Positions 1 through 8,709 of a DNA stretch of 62,630 nucleotides are shown here, in pieces. The DNA comes from DASUXA01 sp036378155 (GTDB taxonomy: Bacteria > Actinomycetota > Actinomycetes > Mycobacteriales > Micromonosporaceae). Below the pieces are notes generated by a model that saw only the letters and a list, made by a program, of their open reading frames with translations, searched no databases and was not told where the DNA came from. Each line of letters starts with the position of its first letter. The stretch's first letter is position 1. A program made the position numbers and the translations under genes. The stretch spans positions 1 through 62,630 of the forward strand of contig DASUXA010000073.1 in assembly GCA_036378155.1 (NCBI GenBank), written 5' to 3'.

Positions 1-685
1 GCGCGCCGTGGAGTACCACCCCAGCCTGGTCCGTCGACCGGAGCCCGGCGGGTCGGACGCCGCGCCCCGACCCGCGGCGGCGGGCGACCCGTGGGACCGT
101 CCCACCCACCTGGTGCTCGACCTCGACCCGCCGGCTGCCGAGGGGTACGGGTTGGCGGTACGCGCCGCCGAACTGGTCCGCCACGCGCTCGCCGAGGTGG
201 GCCTGACCGGCGCGGTGAAGACCAGCGGCGCCAAGGGCCTGCACGTGTTCGTACCGCTGGGGCAGCAGGTGACCGGTGAGGACGCGGCCGCCGCCACCCG
301 CGCCGTCGCCGCCCGCGCGCAGCGGCTGGACCCGGCGCTGGCGACCACGGCGTTCATCCGGGAGGACCGGGGCGGCAAGGTGTACATCGACCCGACCAGG
401 GCCGGCGGAGCGACGGTCGTCGCGGTCTACAGCCCCCGCATCCGACCCGGTACCCCGGTGTCGTTCCCGGTGCCGTGGGACGACCTCGACCGCGTCACGC
501 CGCGCGAGTTCACGCTGCGCACCGTGGTACCGCTGATCGCCGACCGCGATCCGTGGACCGACGCGATGCCGGCGCCGCAGACGATCAGTGCCGACCTGAT
601 CGACGAGGGCCGCGCGATCCCGGTACCCCGCGTGCAGGCGATGCACGAGGGCAGGCGGCGAGCCCGCGCCCGGCGCGCCGAGTAG
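1..685 (+). CDS. LigD-type NHEJ DNA polymerase domain protein, 5' end outside window
   Basis: Archaeo-eukaryotic primase-fold polymerase of bacterial non-homologous end joining, which fills or extends broken ends in partnership with Ku. The reading frame is open from the first codon of the window, so the N-terminus is missing; about 227 residues are visible against roughly 290-340 for a complete stand-alone domain. Visible family blocks are VLDLDPP (metal-binding Asp pair), TSGAKGLHVFVPL, and GGKVYIDPTRAGG followed by VAVYSPRIRPGTPVS and WDDL. The third metal Asp would be the one in YIDP. No ligase or nuclease domain follows before the stop at 685, so this is either a stand-alone polymerase or the C-terminus of a longer protein whose other domains lie upstream. 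Family assignment is secure; domain context is unseen. Confidence 0.88.
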   Translation, partial: RAVEYHPSLVRRPEPGGSDAAPRPAAAGDPWDRPTHLVLDLDPPAAEGYGLAVRAAELVRHALAEVGLTGAVKTSGAKGLHVFVPLGQQVTGEDAAAATRAVAARAQRLDPALATTAFIREDRGGKVYIDPTRAGGATVVAVYSPRIRPGTPVSFPVPWDDLDRVTPREFTLRTVVPLIADRDPWTDAMPAPQTISADLIDEGRAIPVPRVQAMHEGRRRARARRAE

Positions 686-769
686 CCGGGGTCGACCTGC
701 GCGGAGAACGCCGATCCGGTTGCCGGCGGCGGTCGCCGATGGCAGCGTCACGATCGGGGGTGGTTCACG

Positions 770-1090
770 ATGGCAGGTACCCAGGACGCCGAACCGCCGG
801 ACACCGGCACGGACAACCCGGCTCGCGACCAGGCGCGGACCAGGGCCGACGTCCTGCGGGTCAGGGTGGTCGACCACAGCAAGGACGGCGACCCCGCCGT
901 CAACATCCGGGTACCGATCGGCGTGGTGAAGTTCGGCATGAAGATGGCGCAGGCGTTCTCACCCGAGGTGCGCAACGCCGACCTGGACTGGGACAGCATC
1001 AACGCCATGATCCGGGAAGGCGAACTCGGCAAGATCGTCGACGTGGAGGACGAGGCGGAACACAAGACGATCGAGGTCTGGGTCGAATAG
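770..1090 (+). CDS. Small conserved protein with C-terminal GKIVDVEDE motif
   Basis: A 106-residue protein starting at ATG 770. The first 25 residues are acidic and low in complexity. The rest carries a pattern I recognise from small SHOCT-like/DUF4097-associated proteins: a short beta strand (LRVRVVD), then VNIRVPIGVVKFGMKM, then a helix region, then EGELGKIVDVEDEAEHKTIEVWVE. There is no signal peptide or membrane segment. Function is unknown. It stands alone between the polymerase gene and the converging hydantoinase gene. The start has only a weak G-rich ribosome site (ggggg) about 8 bases upstream. Confidence 0.72.
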   Translation: MAGTQDAEPPDTGTDNPARDQARTRADVLRVRVVDHSKDGDPAVNIRVPIGVVKFGMKMAQAFSPEVRNADLDWDSINAMIREGELGKIVDVEDEAEHKTIEVWVE

Positions 1091-1111
1091 CCTGCGCCGG
1101 CTGCCCGGCGC

Positions 1112-2584
1112 TCAGCGCCGCTGCGGTCGGCGCAGGTACCGCCCGCGAGGCTCGCCGACGATCCGCCCGTCGGCGAGGACCCGCCCGCCGCGCAGGAACG
1201 TGTCGGTGACCCGCGCCGTCAGTTCGAAGCCCTCGAACGGCGTGTACTCCTGCGACGACTGCGAATCCTCCGCCCGTACCGTGTCCGACACGGAGTCGTC
1301 CACCAGGCAGAAGTCCGCGTCGTACCCCTCGGCGATGGTGCCCTTGTCGCCCAGTCCGAATCGCCGCGCCGGGTTCTGCGAGGTCAGCCGCGCGATCTGC
1401 GGGTACGACAGTCCGCGCTTGCGCCCCTCGGTGATCAGTCCGGGCAGCAGGTACTCGGTGCCGCCGAACCCGGACTTGGCGACGAAGACATCGTCGCGTG
1501 GTTCGCCGAACTTGGTCTCGTCGCGGCAGCACGCGTGGTCGCTCACCACCCACGAGACGTGGCCGGCGAGCAGGTGTTCCCACAGCGCCTCGACGTCCTC
1601 GCGGGGTCGCAGCGGAGGGTTGACCTTGCCGCCGATCCCGCTGGCTGTATGCACGTCGGCGAGCAGGTGACCGATCGTCACTTCCCGGCGGAAGTCGATG
1701 TGCGGGAAGGTCGCCGCCATCGTCATCGCCGCCTCCATCGCCTTGCGCGAGGACAGATGGAGCAGGTTGATGGTCGGCAAGGCGGTCTCGTGGGCCAGGT
1801 ACGCGGCGATCGTGACGGCGAGCCCCTCCGAGTGGGGCGGGCGGGACGCGCTGTACGCCTCGAGACCCGTGAGCCGCCCCTCCTCCTCGACGATCTTCGT
1901 GTACGCCCGCATGATCTCGGCTGTCTCGCAGTGCAGCGACAGCGAGACGACGTCGGCGATGTCGCGGAACCTCGGGTCTTCGCGCGCCTTCTCGATGCCG
2001 CGCATCACGAACTCGAAGTGCGCGTAGTCGTACGACTCGTCCTCCGGCAGCATCAGGAACGACGCCTGGTCGGCGGAGCGTCCGTGCAGACCGTGGGTAC
2101 CGTAGAACATGAAGATCTTGAATGACGGGACGCCGAACTCGTCGATCAGCAGCGGAATCTCGTCGATGTGCCGCTTGAGGATCGGCGCGACGTGGAAGCC
2201 GTAGTCGATGTACGCCCTGCCCTGCGCGGCGGCGAGCACGTCGGGAAACACCTCCGCGTACGGGCCGCTGCGGTTCAGGTAGTACGCGCCGGTGCGCACG
2301 TACGTCAGACCGGTGGTCACCCCGCCCTGCGCGGCGGCGCGACTCTCGGTACGCGTGTCCTCGTCGAGCGGGTTGTAGATGCCCCAGTGCTGGTGCGCGT
2401 CGACGACGCCGGGAAAGGCGAGTCTTCCGCCGCCGTCGACGACGTCGGTACCGTCCTCGACCGGGATGCCCGGTTCGATGCGCGCGAACCTGCCGTCGGC
2501 GATGCCCAGATCGGCGTCGGCGACCTCGGCGCGGTCCGGCCGGACGACGCGGACGTTCTTGACGATCAGATCGAGGGGAGCCAT
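1112..2584 (-). CDS. Hydantoinase/dihydroorotase-like cyclic amidohydrolase
   Basis: A 490-residue metal-dependent amidohydrolase of the D-hydantoinase/dihydropyrimidinase/allantoinase branch, expected to open a cyclic amide or imide ring in the cytoplasm. Visible features are VVDAHQHWG (the first metal HxH), FKIFMFYGTHG (the Lys that is usually carboxylated), LHCET and LLHLSS (metal His), and VVSDHACC (catalytic Asp). The C-terminal composite beta domain contains GTIAEGYDADFCLVD. I chose the ATG at 2584 because AAGGAGG lies 6 bases upstream; an in-frame start at 2611 would add nine atypical residues. It is the last gene of the leftward operon, overlapping the region just after the MmgE/PrpD stop. 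The ring substrate cannot be read from sequence. Confidence 0.87.
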   Translation of the reverse strand: MAPLDLIVKNVRVVRPDRAEVADADLGIADGRFARIEPGIPVEDGTDVVDGGGRLAFPGVVDAHQHWGIYNPLDEDTRTESRAAAQGGVTTGLTYVRTGAYYLNRSGPYAEVFPDVLAAAQGRAYIDYGFHVAPILKRHIDEIPLLIDEFGVPSFKIFMFYGTHGLHGRSADQASFLMLPEDESYDYAHFEFVMRGIEKAREDPRFRDIADVVSLSLHCETAEIMRAYTKIVEEEGRLTGLEAYSASRPPHSEGLAVTIAAYLAHETALPTINLLHLSSRKAMEAAMTMAATFPHIDFRREVTIGHLLADVHTASGIGGKVNPPLRPREDVEALWEHLLAGHVSWVVSDHACCRDETKFGEPRDDVFVAKSGFGGTEYLLPGLITEGRKRGLSYPQIARLTSQNPARRFGLGDKGTIAEGYDADFCLVDDSVSDTVRAEDSQSSQEYTPFEGFELTARVTDTFLRGGRVLADGRIVGEPRGRYLRRPQRR

Positions 2585-2607
2585 CGCACCCTCCTTGCGC
2601 TCGCGAA

Positions 2608-4038
2608 TCACTGGTCGGGGTCGAGGACGTCCACGGTCCGCAACGGTTCGAGCAACGTCCCGACATCGGTGAGCGCCGCCAGCCCCGCGCAGGTGTCGCG
2701 GACCCGGTCGGCGGCGTCCGACGGCAGGACCCGCGCCGCGTTGTCGCGGAACTTCGTCGCCAGTTCGTCGAAGGACAGCGGGCGGTCCGGTCCGCCCCGG
2801 TTGGTCAGCACCTCCTCGACCAGTTCCTGTCCGTCACGGGTGCGCACGCGCAGGACGGCGGGAAACTGGTGCGGGAAGATCGCGGAGCAGCGTTCGTCGG
2901 GTACGACGTCGACCAGCGCCATCAGCGCCCGGCGTCGGGGGTCGCGCGCCAACTCGTCGGTGAAGTCGTCCAGCCCCACGCCCAGACCGCCGCCGCCGAG
3001 CAGTCCCGCGACGACGGTGTACGGGCCGCTGAACTGCGCCATGTACCCGGTGTCCGGCGCGCGTTTGACCGCGATCGGTTCGCCGACCGTGGGCAGGTTC
3101 GCGGCGGGGACACCGAGCTGGATCGACTCGATCCGGTCGACGTCCAGACCGCGGGCGCGCAGCGCGCGTGCCGCGTCGATGCCGGCGTGGGTGAAGTGGT
3201 TGGCGGGGTACGGCTTGAAGAAGATCCCCGGCACCGACCACGACTCGCCGAGCCCGCCGGTGATCGCCTTCTCGTCGAACGTGCCGTGCAGCCATGCCTG
3301 GAAGAAGCCGAACCGTCCCTCCAGGACGGTCGGCGGACCGGTGAACCCGTGCGCGACCAACTGCGTCGCCGACACCGCCGCGTGCGCCGCCCAGCCGCAG
3401 TGCAGGCGCTTGACGGTACCGCCCGTGCGGTTCGCCTCGATGATGCCGGCGGCCATGGACGCGGTCACCGCGAGCGCGTCGGTGACGCCCCGCGCGTCGA
3501 GCCGGTAGACCAGCGCGGCGGCCGCCGCGCCGCCCATCGCGCCGCAGATGGACGTGGCGTGCTGACCGTGCTCGAAGAACACGGAGTTGCCGATGTTCTC
3601 GTCGTACCCCGCCATGCCGAGACGGACACAGATCTCCAGGCCGACGGCGATCGCCGCGACCGTGGTCCGACCGTCCGCCCCGGTCGCCTCGGCGGCGGCG
3701 AGCGCCGCCGGTACCACACAGGCGCTCGGGTGCAGCACCGACGGCAGATGGGTGTCGTCGTAGTCGAGCGAGTGCGCCAGTACCCCGTTGGTGAAGGCGG
3801 CGAGTGTCGCCGGCAGCCGGTCGACCACGCCGACCGCGGTCGCCTGGGGGCGACCGCCCTGGTCCCGTGCCCAGCGCCGGGCGGCTCGCGAGGTCGGCAG
3901 CGGCGCGGCGGCGGCCATGATGCCGGCGATGTCCAGCACGCGCTTGCGGACGCTGTCGACCACCTCGTCGGGCAGTGTGTCGAACCGGCTGTCCACGGCG
4001 AACCGACCGAGCCGCTGGGCGAGCGTCGGCTCAGTCAC
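2608..4038 (-). CDS. MmgE/PrpD family protein (first copy)
   Basis: A 476-residue member of the MmgE/PrpD family, whose characterised members are 2-methylcitrate dehydratase, cis-aconitate decarboxylase and iminodisuccinate epimerase. All act on small di- or tricarboxylates. Full-length family features are an N-terminal helical domain (FAVDSRFDTLPDEVVDSVRKR) and LDYDDTHLPSVLHPSACVVPAALA, the typical active-site stretch with paired Asp and His, followed by GVGLEI-like and LHCGWAAHA segments. The start is GTG at 4038, which overlaps the stop of the upstream cyclase gene by 8 bases, indicating translational coupling. A second, frameshifted family member lies at 6222-7594. The substrate is probably the ring-opened carboxylate made by the neighbouring hydrolases (inference). 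Confidence 0.9.
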   Translation of the reverse strand: MTEPTLAQRLGRFAVDSRFDTLPDEVVDSVRKRVLDIAGIMAAAAPLPTSRAARRWARDQGGRPQATAVGVVDRLPATLAAFTNGVLAHSLDYDDTHLPSVLHPSACVVPAALAAAEATGADGRTTVAAIAVGLEICVRLGMAGYDENIGNSVFFEHGQHATSICGAMGGAAAAALVYRLDARGVTDALAVTASMAAGIIEANRTGGTVKRLHCGWAAHAAVSATQLVAHGFTGPPTVLEGRFGFFQAWLHGTFDEKAITGGLGESWSVPGIFFKPYPANHFTHAGIDAARALRARGLDVDRIESIQLGVPAANLPTVGEPIAVKRAPDTGYMAQFSGPYTVVAGLLGGGGLGVGLDDFTDELARDPRRRALMALVDVVPDERCSAIFPHQFPAVLRVRTRDGQELVEEVLTNRGGPDRPLSFDELATKFRDNAARVLPSDAADRVRDTCAGLAALTDVGTLLEPLRTVDVLDPDQ

Positions 4039-4849
4039 CGGCGATCACCGCCAACGGTCGTACCGGGGAACCGGTGGCGCCGACGAGGTTCAGCGGAACG
4101 AGCACGAAGGTGAACTCGTACACCCGCGACGCGGCGAGTTCGTCCAGCGCCAGCGCCTCGACGAGGTAGATCCCGCTGTCCACGAGCAGGACCCGGTGGG
4201 CGGGCAGCAGGCTGTGTCCGCCGCCGGGCGCCAGTCGCTCGAAGGCGATGGTGTCGGCGCCCGCCGCGTGGATACGCCGCTGCGCCAACCATCGCGCCCC
4301 CGCCTCGCCGACACCGGGCACGCCGCTGTCCCTGCCGAGGTACGCCTCCGCGCCGTCGTCGAAGCGGCTGCCCCAGCCGCTGCGTACCAGCACGACGTCG
4401 CCGGGCTCGACGGTGACGCCCGCCTGCTTCTCGCTCGCCTCGAGTTCCTCCGGCGTGATCTCGTGGCCGGGGTCGCACGCCGACCCGCCGAGCGCCGCGG
4501 GTACGTCGAGCAGCACGGCGCGCCGCACCATCGGCTCGATCGTGTGCACGCCGTGCTCGTAGTACCTGCCGCCGACGCCGGCAGCGCCGGCGTCGGCGCC
4601 CCCGTACAGCCGACCGTCGTGCGAGACGTGGGCCAGGGCGTCGATGTGGGTACCGACGTGGGTACCGGTGACGATCAGGTCGTTGGCGGCGGATCCCCCG
4701 TCCGCCCGGACCATGTCGCCGTGCCGTCTCGGCAGCGTGTGCCAGTACGCGGGATGGTTGGGCGACTGCGGCATGCCGACGAACATCGGACGACCCAGGT
4801 CGATGACCCGCAGCCCACCGCGCACCACGTCAAGCAGGGCGTCGGTCAC
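4031..4849 (-). CDS. Cyclase family protein (kynurenine formamidase/isatin hydrolase-like)
   Basis: A 272-residue metal-dependent hydrolase of the cyclase family, which includes arylformamidase and isatin hydrolase. The signature HxGTHxDxxxH metal motif is seen as HVGTHIDALAH near residue 65. Later blocks are VLLDVP, PGDVVLVRSGW and AGADTIAFE, followed by the C-terminal LVPLNLVGATGSPVRPLAVI typical of the family. The start is the GTG at 4849, forming a 4-base GTGA overlap with the CoA-transferase stop; its own stop overlaps the next gene by 8 bases. In context it is a second, structurally unrelated ring- or amide-opening enzyme beside the hydantoinase-like protein. Confidence 0.9.
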   Translation of the reverse strand: MTDALLDVVRGGLRVIDLGRPMFVGMPQSPNHPAYWHTLPRRHGDMVRADGGSAANDLIVTGTHVGTHIDALAHVSHDGRLYGGADAGAAGVGGRYYEHGVHTIEPMVRRAVLLDVPAALGGSACDPGHEITPEELEASEKQAGVTVEPGDVVLVRSGWGSRFDDGAEAYLGRDSGVPGVGEAGARWLAQRRIHAAGADTIAFERLAPGGGHSLLPAHRVLLVDSGIYLVEALALDELAASRVYEFTFVLVPLNLVGATGSPVRPLAVIAGD

Positions 4850-6036
4850 GCGATCACCCCCTGTTCGCGAAGCTTCGCGAGGTCCTCCGCGGTACAGCCG
4901 AGCGAGGCGAACACCTCGTCGGTGTCGGCGCCCAACGCCCGCCCGGTGAAGCGGATCCGTCCGGGGGTCGCCGACATCCGCCACATCACGTTGTGCATGA
5001 GCATCCGCCCGAGCTCCTCGTCCGGTACCTCGGTGATCATGCCGGTCTGCCGGATGTGCGGGTCCTCGACGATGTCCTTCGCGTCGTAGATCGGCGCGAT
5101 CGCCGCCCCGGCCTCGGCGAAGGCGTCCAGTACCTCGGCGCGGGTGCGCTGGGCGATCCAGCCCCCGACGTACGCGTCGAGCAGGTCGACGTGTTCGACC
5201 CGGCCGCGTCCGGACCGGAACCACGGCTCGGTGACCACCTCGGGATGCCCGACCAGGGTCAGCACGCGTTCGGCGATGCGTTGCGCGCTGGTGGACACCG
5301 CGACCCAGGAACCGTCGCTGGTCCGGTACGTGTTGCGCGGCGCGTTGTTGGTCGACCGGTTGCCGTGCCGTTGTTCGACGACGCCCAACTGGTCGTACAC
5401 GGTGGGAGCCGGGCCCACCGCTGCCATGATCGGTTCGAGGATGCTCAGGTCCACCACCTGTCCGCCGCCGCCGCGCTGGTCGCGGTACCGCAACGCCATC
5501 AGCGCCGCCGAGCACGCGGCGATACCGCAGATGGTGTCCGCCAGTCCGAACGACGGCAGCGTCGGTGGACCGTCGGGTTCGCCGGTCATGGCGGCGAACC
5601 CGCTCATCGCTTCGGCGAGGGTGCCGAACCCGGGACGCTGGGCGTACGGGCCGGTCTGCCCGAAACCGGTGAGCCGCACGACGACCAGCCCCGGGTTGGT
5701 TTCCCACAGCCGGTCCGGTCCGATGCCCCACCGTTCGAACGTGCCCGGTCGGAAGTTCTCCACGACCACGTCGGCGGTGCGCGCCAGCCGCAGGAACAGG
5801 TCCGCGCCCTCGGGCTTGCCGAGGTCGAGTCCCACGGTGCGCTTGTTGCGACTGATCTCCTTCCACCACAGCGACACGCCGTCCTTCTGGGCGCCGTGGC
5901 CGCGCATGCTGTCGCCGGCGCGCGGGTGTTCGATCTTGACGACTTCGGCTCCGAAGTCGCCGAGGATCTGGCAGCAGAGCGGTCCGGCGAGGATGGTGGA
6001 GGCGTCCACGACGCGGAGACCCTCGAGCGGCATCAT
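4846..6036 (-). CDS. Family III CoA-transferase (CaiB/BaiF type)
   Basis: A family III CoA-transferase, which moves CoA between carboxylic acids without a phosphorylated intermediate. At 396 residues it is the usual size for the family. Visible features are PLEGLRVVDASTILAGP, GDFGAEVVKIEHP, the NKRTVGLDL block, VVENFRPGTFERWGIG (the catalytic Asp normally follows in this region as D in ADVVVENF) and LTGFGQTGPYA. ATG codons at 6036/6033 give the family-like MPLEGLRV N-terminus; a GTG at 6054 is an alternative. It is the first gene of the leftward four-gene operon, and its promoter shares the operator region at 6156-6194. It probably activates the dicarboxylate product for a CoA-dependent lyase such as the CitE-like protein at 16346. 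Confidence 0.92.
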   Translation of the reverse strand: MMPLEGLRVVDASTILAGPLCCQILGDFGAEVVKIEHPRAGDSMRGHGAQKDGVSLWWKEISRNKRTVGLDLGKPEGADLFLRLARTADVVVENFRPGTFERWGIGPDRLWETNPGLVVVRLTGFGQTGPYAQRPGFGTLAEAMSGFAAMTGEPDGPPTLPSFGLADTICGIAACSAALMALRYRDQRGGGGQVVDLSILEPIMAAVGPAPTVYDQLGVVEQRHGNRSTNNAPRNTYRTSDGSWVAVSTSAQRIAERVLTLVGHPEVVTEPWFRSGRGRVEHVDLLDAYVGGWIAQRTRAEVLDAFAEAGAAIAPIYDAKDIVEDPHIRQTGMITEVPDEELGRMLMHNVMWRMSATPGRIRFTGRALGADTDEVFASLGCTAEDLAKLREQGVIA

Positions 6037-6155
6037 CGGCGGCTCACATCCCACCTCGTTCCGCTTGGTGAAACGACTTCGCCGCGACGACGACCAACGC
6101 GCCGGGTACGGCGGAGTTCGGACTACCCAGACGCTGCGCCGTTACACACGTACCG

Positions 6156-6194
6156 GGTCATTGTTCCCGCGTTCCGCTAGCAGGAACAATGACC
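6156..6194. promoter_or_regulatory. Divergent operator with nested palindromes, putative IclR site 1
   Basis: Lies between the divergent CoA-transferase and second PrpD genes. A perfect 12-bp inverted repeat, GGTCATTGTTCC (6156-6167) and GGAACAATGACC (6183-6194), encloses TTCCGCTAGCAGGAAC (6172-6187), which has TTCC-N7-GGAA geometry. A near-identical sequence recurs at the iclR start (8500-8515, 15 of 16 positions) and a looser one before the ABC operon (8646-8661). IclR-family regulators are known to favour GGAA/TTCC-containing palindromes, so the neighbouring IclR protein is the natural candidate to bind. Confidence 0.65.
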
Positions 6195-6221
6195 GCGAAT
6201 GGTTGAGGCGAGCGGCCGGGC

Positions 6222-7594
6222 GTGCCTACGCTGCGCCGCATGAGCGGTCGAGATGCCGGTTCGGACCTGATCGACGCACTGCACGCTCTCGGCGACTTCG
6301 TCGCCGCGCTGGAGTACGAGAAGCTGCCCCCCGTCGTCCGGGAGCGGACCCGGCTCGTCCTCACCGACCTGGTGGGCGTCACCATCGCCGGCGCGCGGAC
6401 ACCGGAGCTGCGAGCGCTGCTGACCGCCTGGGCGCCGCCGCCCGGTCTGGTGCCCATCCTCGGTACCACCATCGCGACCAGCGCCGACGACGCGGCGTGG
6501 CTCAACGGCGTCGCCGCATGCGCGCTCGAACTCGACGAGGGCAACAAGCACGCCCAGGGTCATCCGGCGGCACACGCGGTGTTCGCCGCCCTCGCCGCCG
6601 CGTCCACCGCCGGTCGGCCCGTCGCCGGCGGCGACCTGCTGTCCGCCGTGGTCGCCGGGTACGAGGTCGCGGCGCGGTTCGGGCACGCCACCCGACGCCG
6701 CGCCGACCTGCACACCCACGGGCACTGGGGGGCGACGGGAGCCGGCGCGGCCGCCGGCAGGCTCAGCCGGCTTCCGGCGGAAGGAATCGCCGCCGCGATC
6801 GACAACGCCGCCGCCCTGACGTTCGTCACGCCGTGGAGCGTCGTGCTCGCCGGCAGCTTCGTACGCAACCTGTGGATCGCCGGAGCCAACGTGGCGGGGC
6901 TGATCGCGGCGCGACTCGCGCTCGCCGGGCTGGCCCAGGTCGACGGTAACGCCGGGCGTACCCTCGGCGAGGTCGTCGGCACCCTGGATGTCGGCCGCTC
7001 GTCGACGACCTCGGCGCGCGCTGGTACATCACCGGCGGGTACTTCAAGCGCCACGCCGCCTGCTCGTACACGCACCCGGCCGCCGACGCCGTCCTCGCGC
7101 TGCGCGAGCGGTACGGGTTCACCGCCGAGGAGGTCGCGGGCGTGGTGGTACGCACCCATGTGCTGACCATGCCGCTGGCCCGCCTCGCGACGCAGACCAG
7201 GGTCGCGGCGATGTTCTCCCTGCCATACGTGGTGGCGGTCGCCGCCCGGCACGGTCGGGTCGGCCCCGAACAGTTCTCCACCGCCTGCCGTACCGACCCG
7301 GCCACGCTCGGGCTGGCGACCCGGGTGGAGGTCGTCCACGACGAGTCGCTCGACGCGCGCCTGCCGGATGAGCGTGCCGCCCGCGTCACCGTGGACCTGC
7401 TGGACGGGCGGACCGTGACCGCCGAGCGGCCCAACCCGGTCGGGGACGCCGACTACCTGCCGTTGGACGCCGACGGGGTACGCCGGAAGCTGACCGGGCT
7501 GATCGGCGAGCAGGCGGCCCGCCACGTCGAGACGACCGTGGACGACCTGACCGCCGCCGACGACGTACGACCGCTGCTCGCCGGGCTCGCCTGA
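6222..7594 (+). pseudogene. MmgE/PrpD family protein (second copy), frameshifted
   Basis: Two consecutive frames together encode a complete MmgE/PrpD protein of about 455 residues. Frame one runs from GTG 6222 (or ATG 6240) through LDEGNKHAQGHPAAHAVFAAL, ADLHTHGHWGATGAGAAA and LDVG. Homology then continues in another frame as LVDDLGARWYITGGYFKRHAACSYTHPAA and on to the stop at 7594. The switch lies near 6985-7000 and fits loss of one base. Left unrepaired, frame one reads into Arg/Ser/Thr-rich nonsense and stops at 7166. It could be a genuine pseudogene or a sequencing error. The reading after the shift is well conserved in style, with no further lesions, so decay is recent or the base is simply miscalled. 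It is transcribed divergently from the first-copy operon. Confidence 0.8.
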
Positions 7595-7626
7595 CGCCGT
7601 GTCGGCGCCCGGCGGCACGGTTTCCG

Positions 7627-7696
7627 CGCGGCGGTTTCGGCGCGGCGGTTTCGGCGCCAGGTTTTCGGCGCCAGGTTTTCGGGGCTAGGTTTTCGG
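7627..7696. repeat. Five tandem 14-bp units between converging genes
   Basis: Units at 7627, 7641, 7655, 7669 and 7683 follow the pattern cgcggcggtttcgg, twice, then cgccaggttttcgg, twice, then ggctaggttttcgg, with the first four bases of a sixth unit at 7697. The array lies after the PrpD stop and overlaps the last codons of iclR; its fifth unit carries the iclR stop codon. Fourteen is not a multiple of three, so the array is not a coding repeat. Confidence 0.85.
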
Positions 7697-8497
7697 GGCT
7701 CTCGCCGGCGGCACCGGACCGTGCCAGCCGAGCGCCCGCGAGACCTCCTCGGACGCGGCGTGCAGCAGCGGTACGTAGCGCTCGACCGCCGACGCGTCGA
7801 ACCGGTTGACCGGACCGCACACGCTGATCGCTCCGACGACATCGCCGTCGATGCCGAACACCGGCGCGGCGACGGAACCGGCGCCCTGCTGGCGCTCGCC
7901 GCAGGACGCGCTCCACCCGGAGGTCCGGGTGGCGGCGAGGACCCGCCGCAGTTCGACCGGATCGCGGATGGTTTCCGCCGTCAGCGGTTCGAGCCCGTCG
8001 GCGATGATCCGCTCGATCGTCTCCTCCGGCAGGAAGGCGAGAATGACCCGGCTGGACGCGCCGGCGTACAGCGGGTACGGGCGCCCCAGGGGGACCGTCA
8101 TCTTGATCTCCTGGGGGCTCTCGTACTGATCGAGGTAGATCCTCGTGTCCTGTACCCGAGCCGACAGGGTGGTGGTCTCCCTGGTCGCGTCGCGCAGCCG
8201 GCGCAGCGTCGGTCGCGCCGCCCGGCGCAGGTCGAAGTCGCGCAGCGCCCGGACGCCGAGGGCGATCGCGCCCGGACCGAGCCGGTACTCGCGGGTGCCG
8301 GCGTCCGCCCGGACCAGGGAGCGCGACGCCAGCGACTGCAGGATCCGGTGCACGACGGCTTTGCTCAGCCCGAGTTCGCGGGCGATCTCGCTGACGCCGA
8401 GCGCCGAGGGTCCCTTGGCGAACATCAGGAGCACGTCGGCGACGCGCGTCGCGGCTTCGGTGCCGGAGCCGTTCCTGGTCGCCGCTGCCTCGGTCAA
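7685..8497 (-). CDS. IclR family transcriptional regulator
   Basis: A 270-residue regulator with an N-terminal winged helix (VADVLLMFAKGPSALGVSEIARELGLSKAVVHRILQSL) and the C-terminal IclR effector-binding domain (VPLGRPYPLYAGASSRVILAFLP, GWSASCGERQQGAGSVAAPVFGIDGDVVGAISVCGP). The start is TTG 8497, preceded by AGGAGGA. That ribosome site is embedded in the palindrome at 8500-8515, so autoregulation by site occlusion is likely. It sits between the PrpD genes and the ABC importer operon and probably senses the imported substrate or a ring-opened intermediate. Its last codons overlap the 14-bp tandem repeat. Confidence 0.93.
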   Translation of the reverse strand: MTEAAATRNGSGTEAATRVADVLLMFAKGPSALGVSEIARELGLSKAVVHRILQSLASRSLVRADAGTREYRLGPGAIALGVRALRDFDLRRAARPTLRRLRDATRETTTLSARVQDTRIYLDQYESPQEIKMTVPLGRPYPLYAGASSRVILAFLPEETIERIIADGLEPLTAETIRDPVELRRVLAATRTSGWSASCGERQQGAGSVAAPVFGIDGDVVGAISVCGPVNRFDASAVERYVPLLHAASEEVSRALGWHGPVPPARAPKT

Positions 8498-8499
8498 CT

Positions 8500-8515
8500 G
8501 TTCCTCCTAGCGGAA
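8500..8515. promoter_or_regulatory. Putative IclR operator site 2, overlapping the iclR ribosome site
   Basis: On the minus strand this reads TTCCGCTAGGAGGAAC, one base different from site 1 at 6172-6187. It covers the AGGAGGA ribosome site and ends two bases before the TTG start. An additional half-site, TTCCGCTA, lies at 8549-8556. Confidence 0.6.
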
Positions 8516-8645
8516 TGCGTCGAGCGCACCGACAGGATGTCCCATCGGTTCCGCTACGTCAACGTGTACCAGCACTTAGTCTGTTGCGTGACCTTCCCGA
8601 TCAGATGACCGAGCGGTGTTAGTCCGAGCCGTAGTGGGGTAAGCG

Positions 8646-8661
8646 TTCCGGCAGATGGAAC
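8646..8661. promoter_or_regulatory. Putative IclR operator site 3 before the ABC operon
   Basis: TTCCGGCAGATGGAAC keeps the TTCC-N7-GGAA frame and matches site 1 at 12 of 16 positions. It lies 48 bases upstream of the start of the substrate-binding protein gene, a usual place for a repressor or activator site. Confidence 0.5.
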
Positions 8662-8709
8662 ATCGTGACCAGACCCGGCGCCCGCGGTCGGCAGGCGAAA
8701 GGTAATGGG

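Noticed and set aside
7627..7696. CRISPR array
   Set aside because: Units are 14 bp without spacers, and no cas gene is present; it is a simple tandem repeat.
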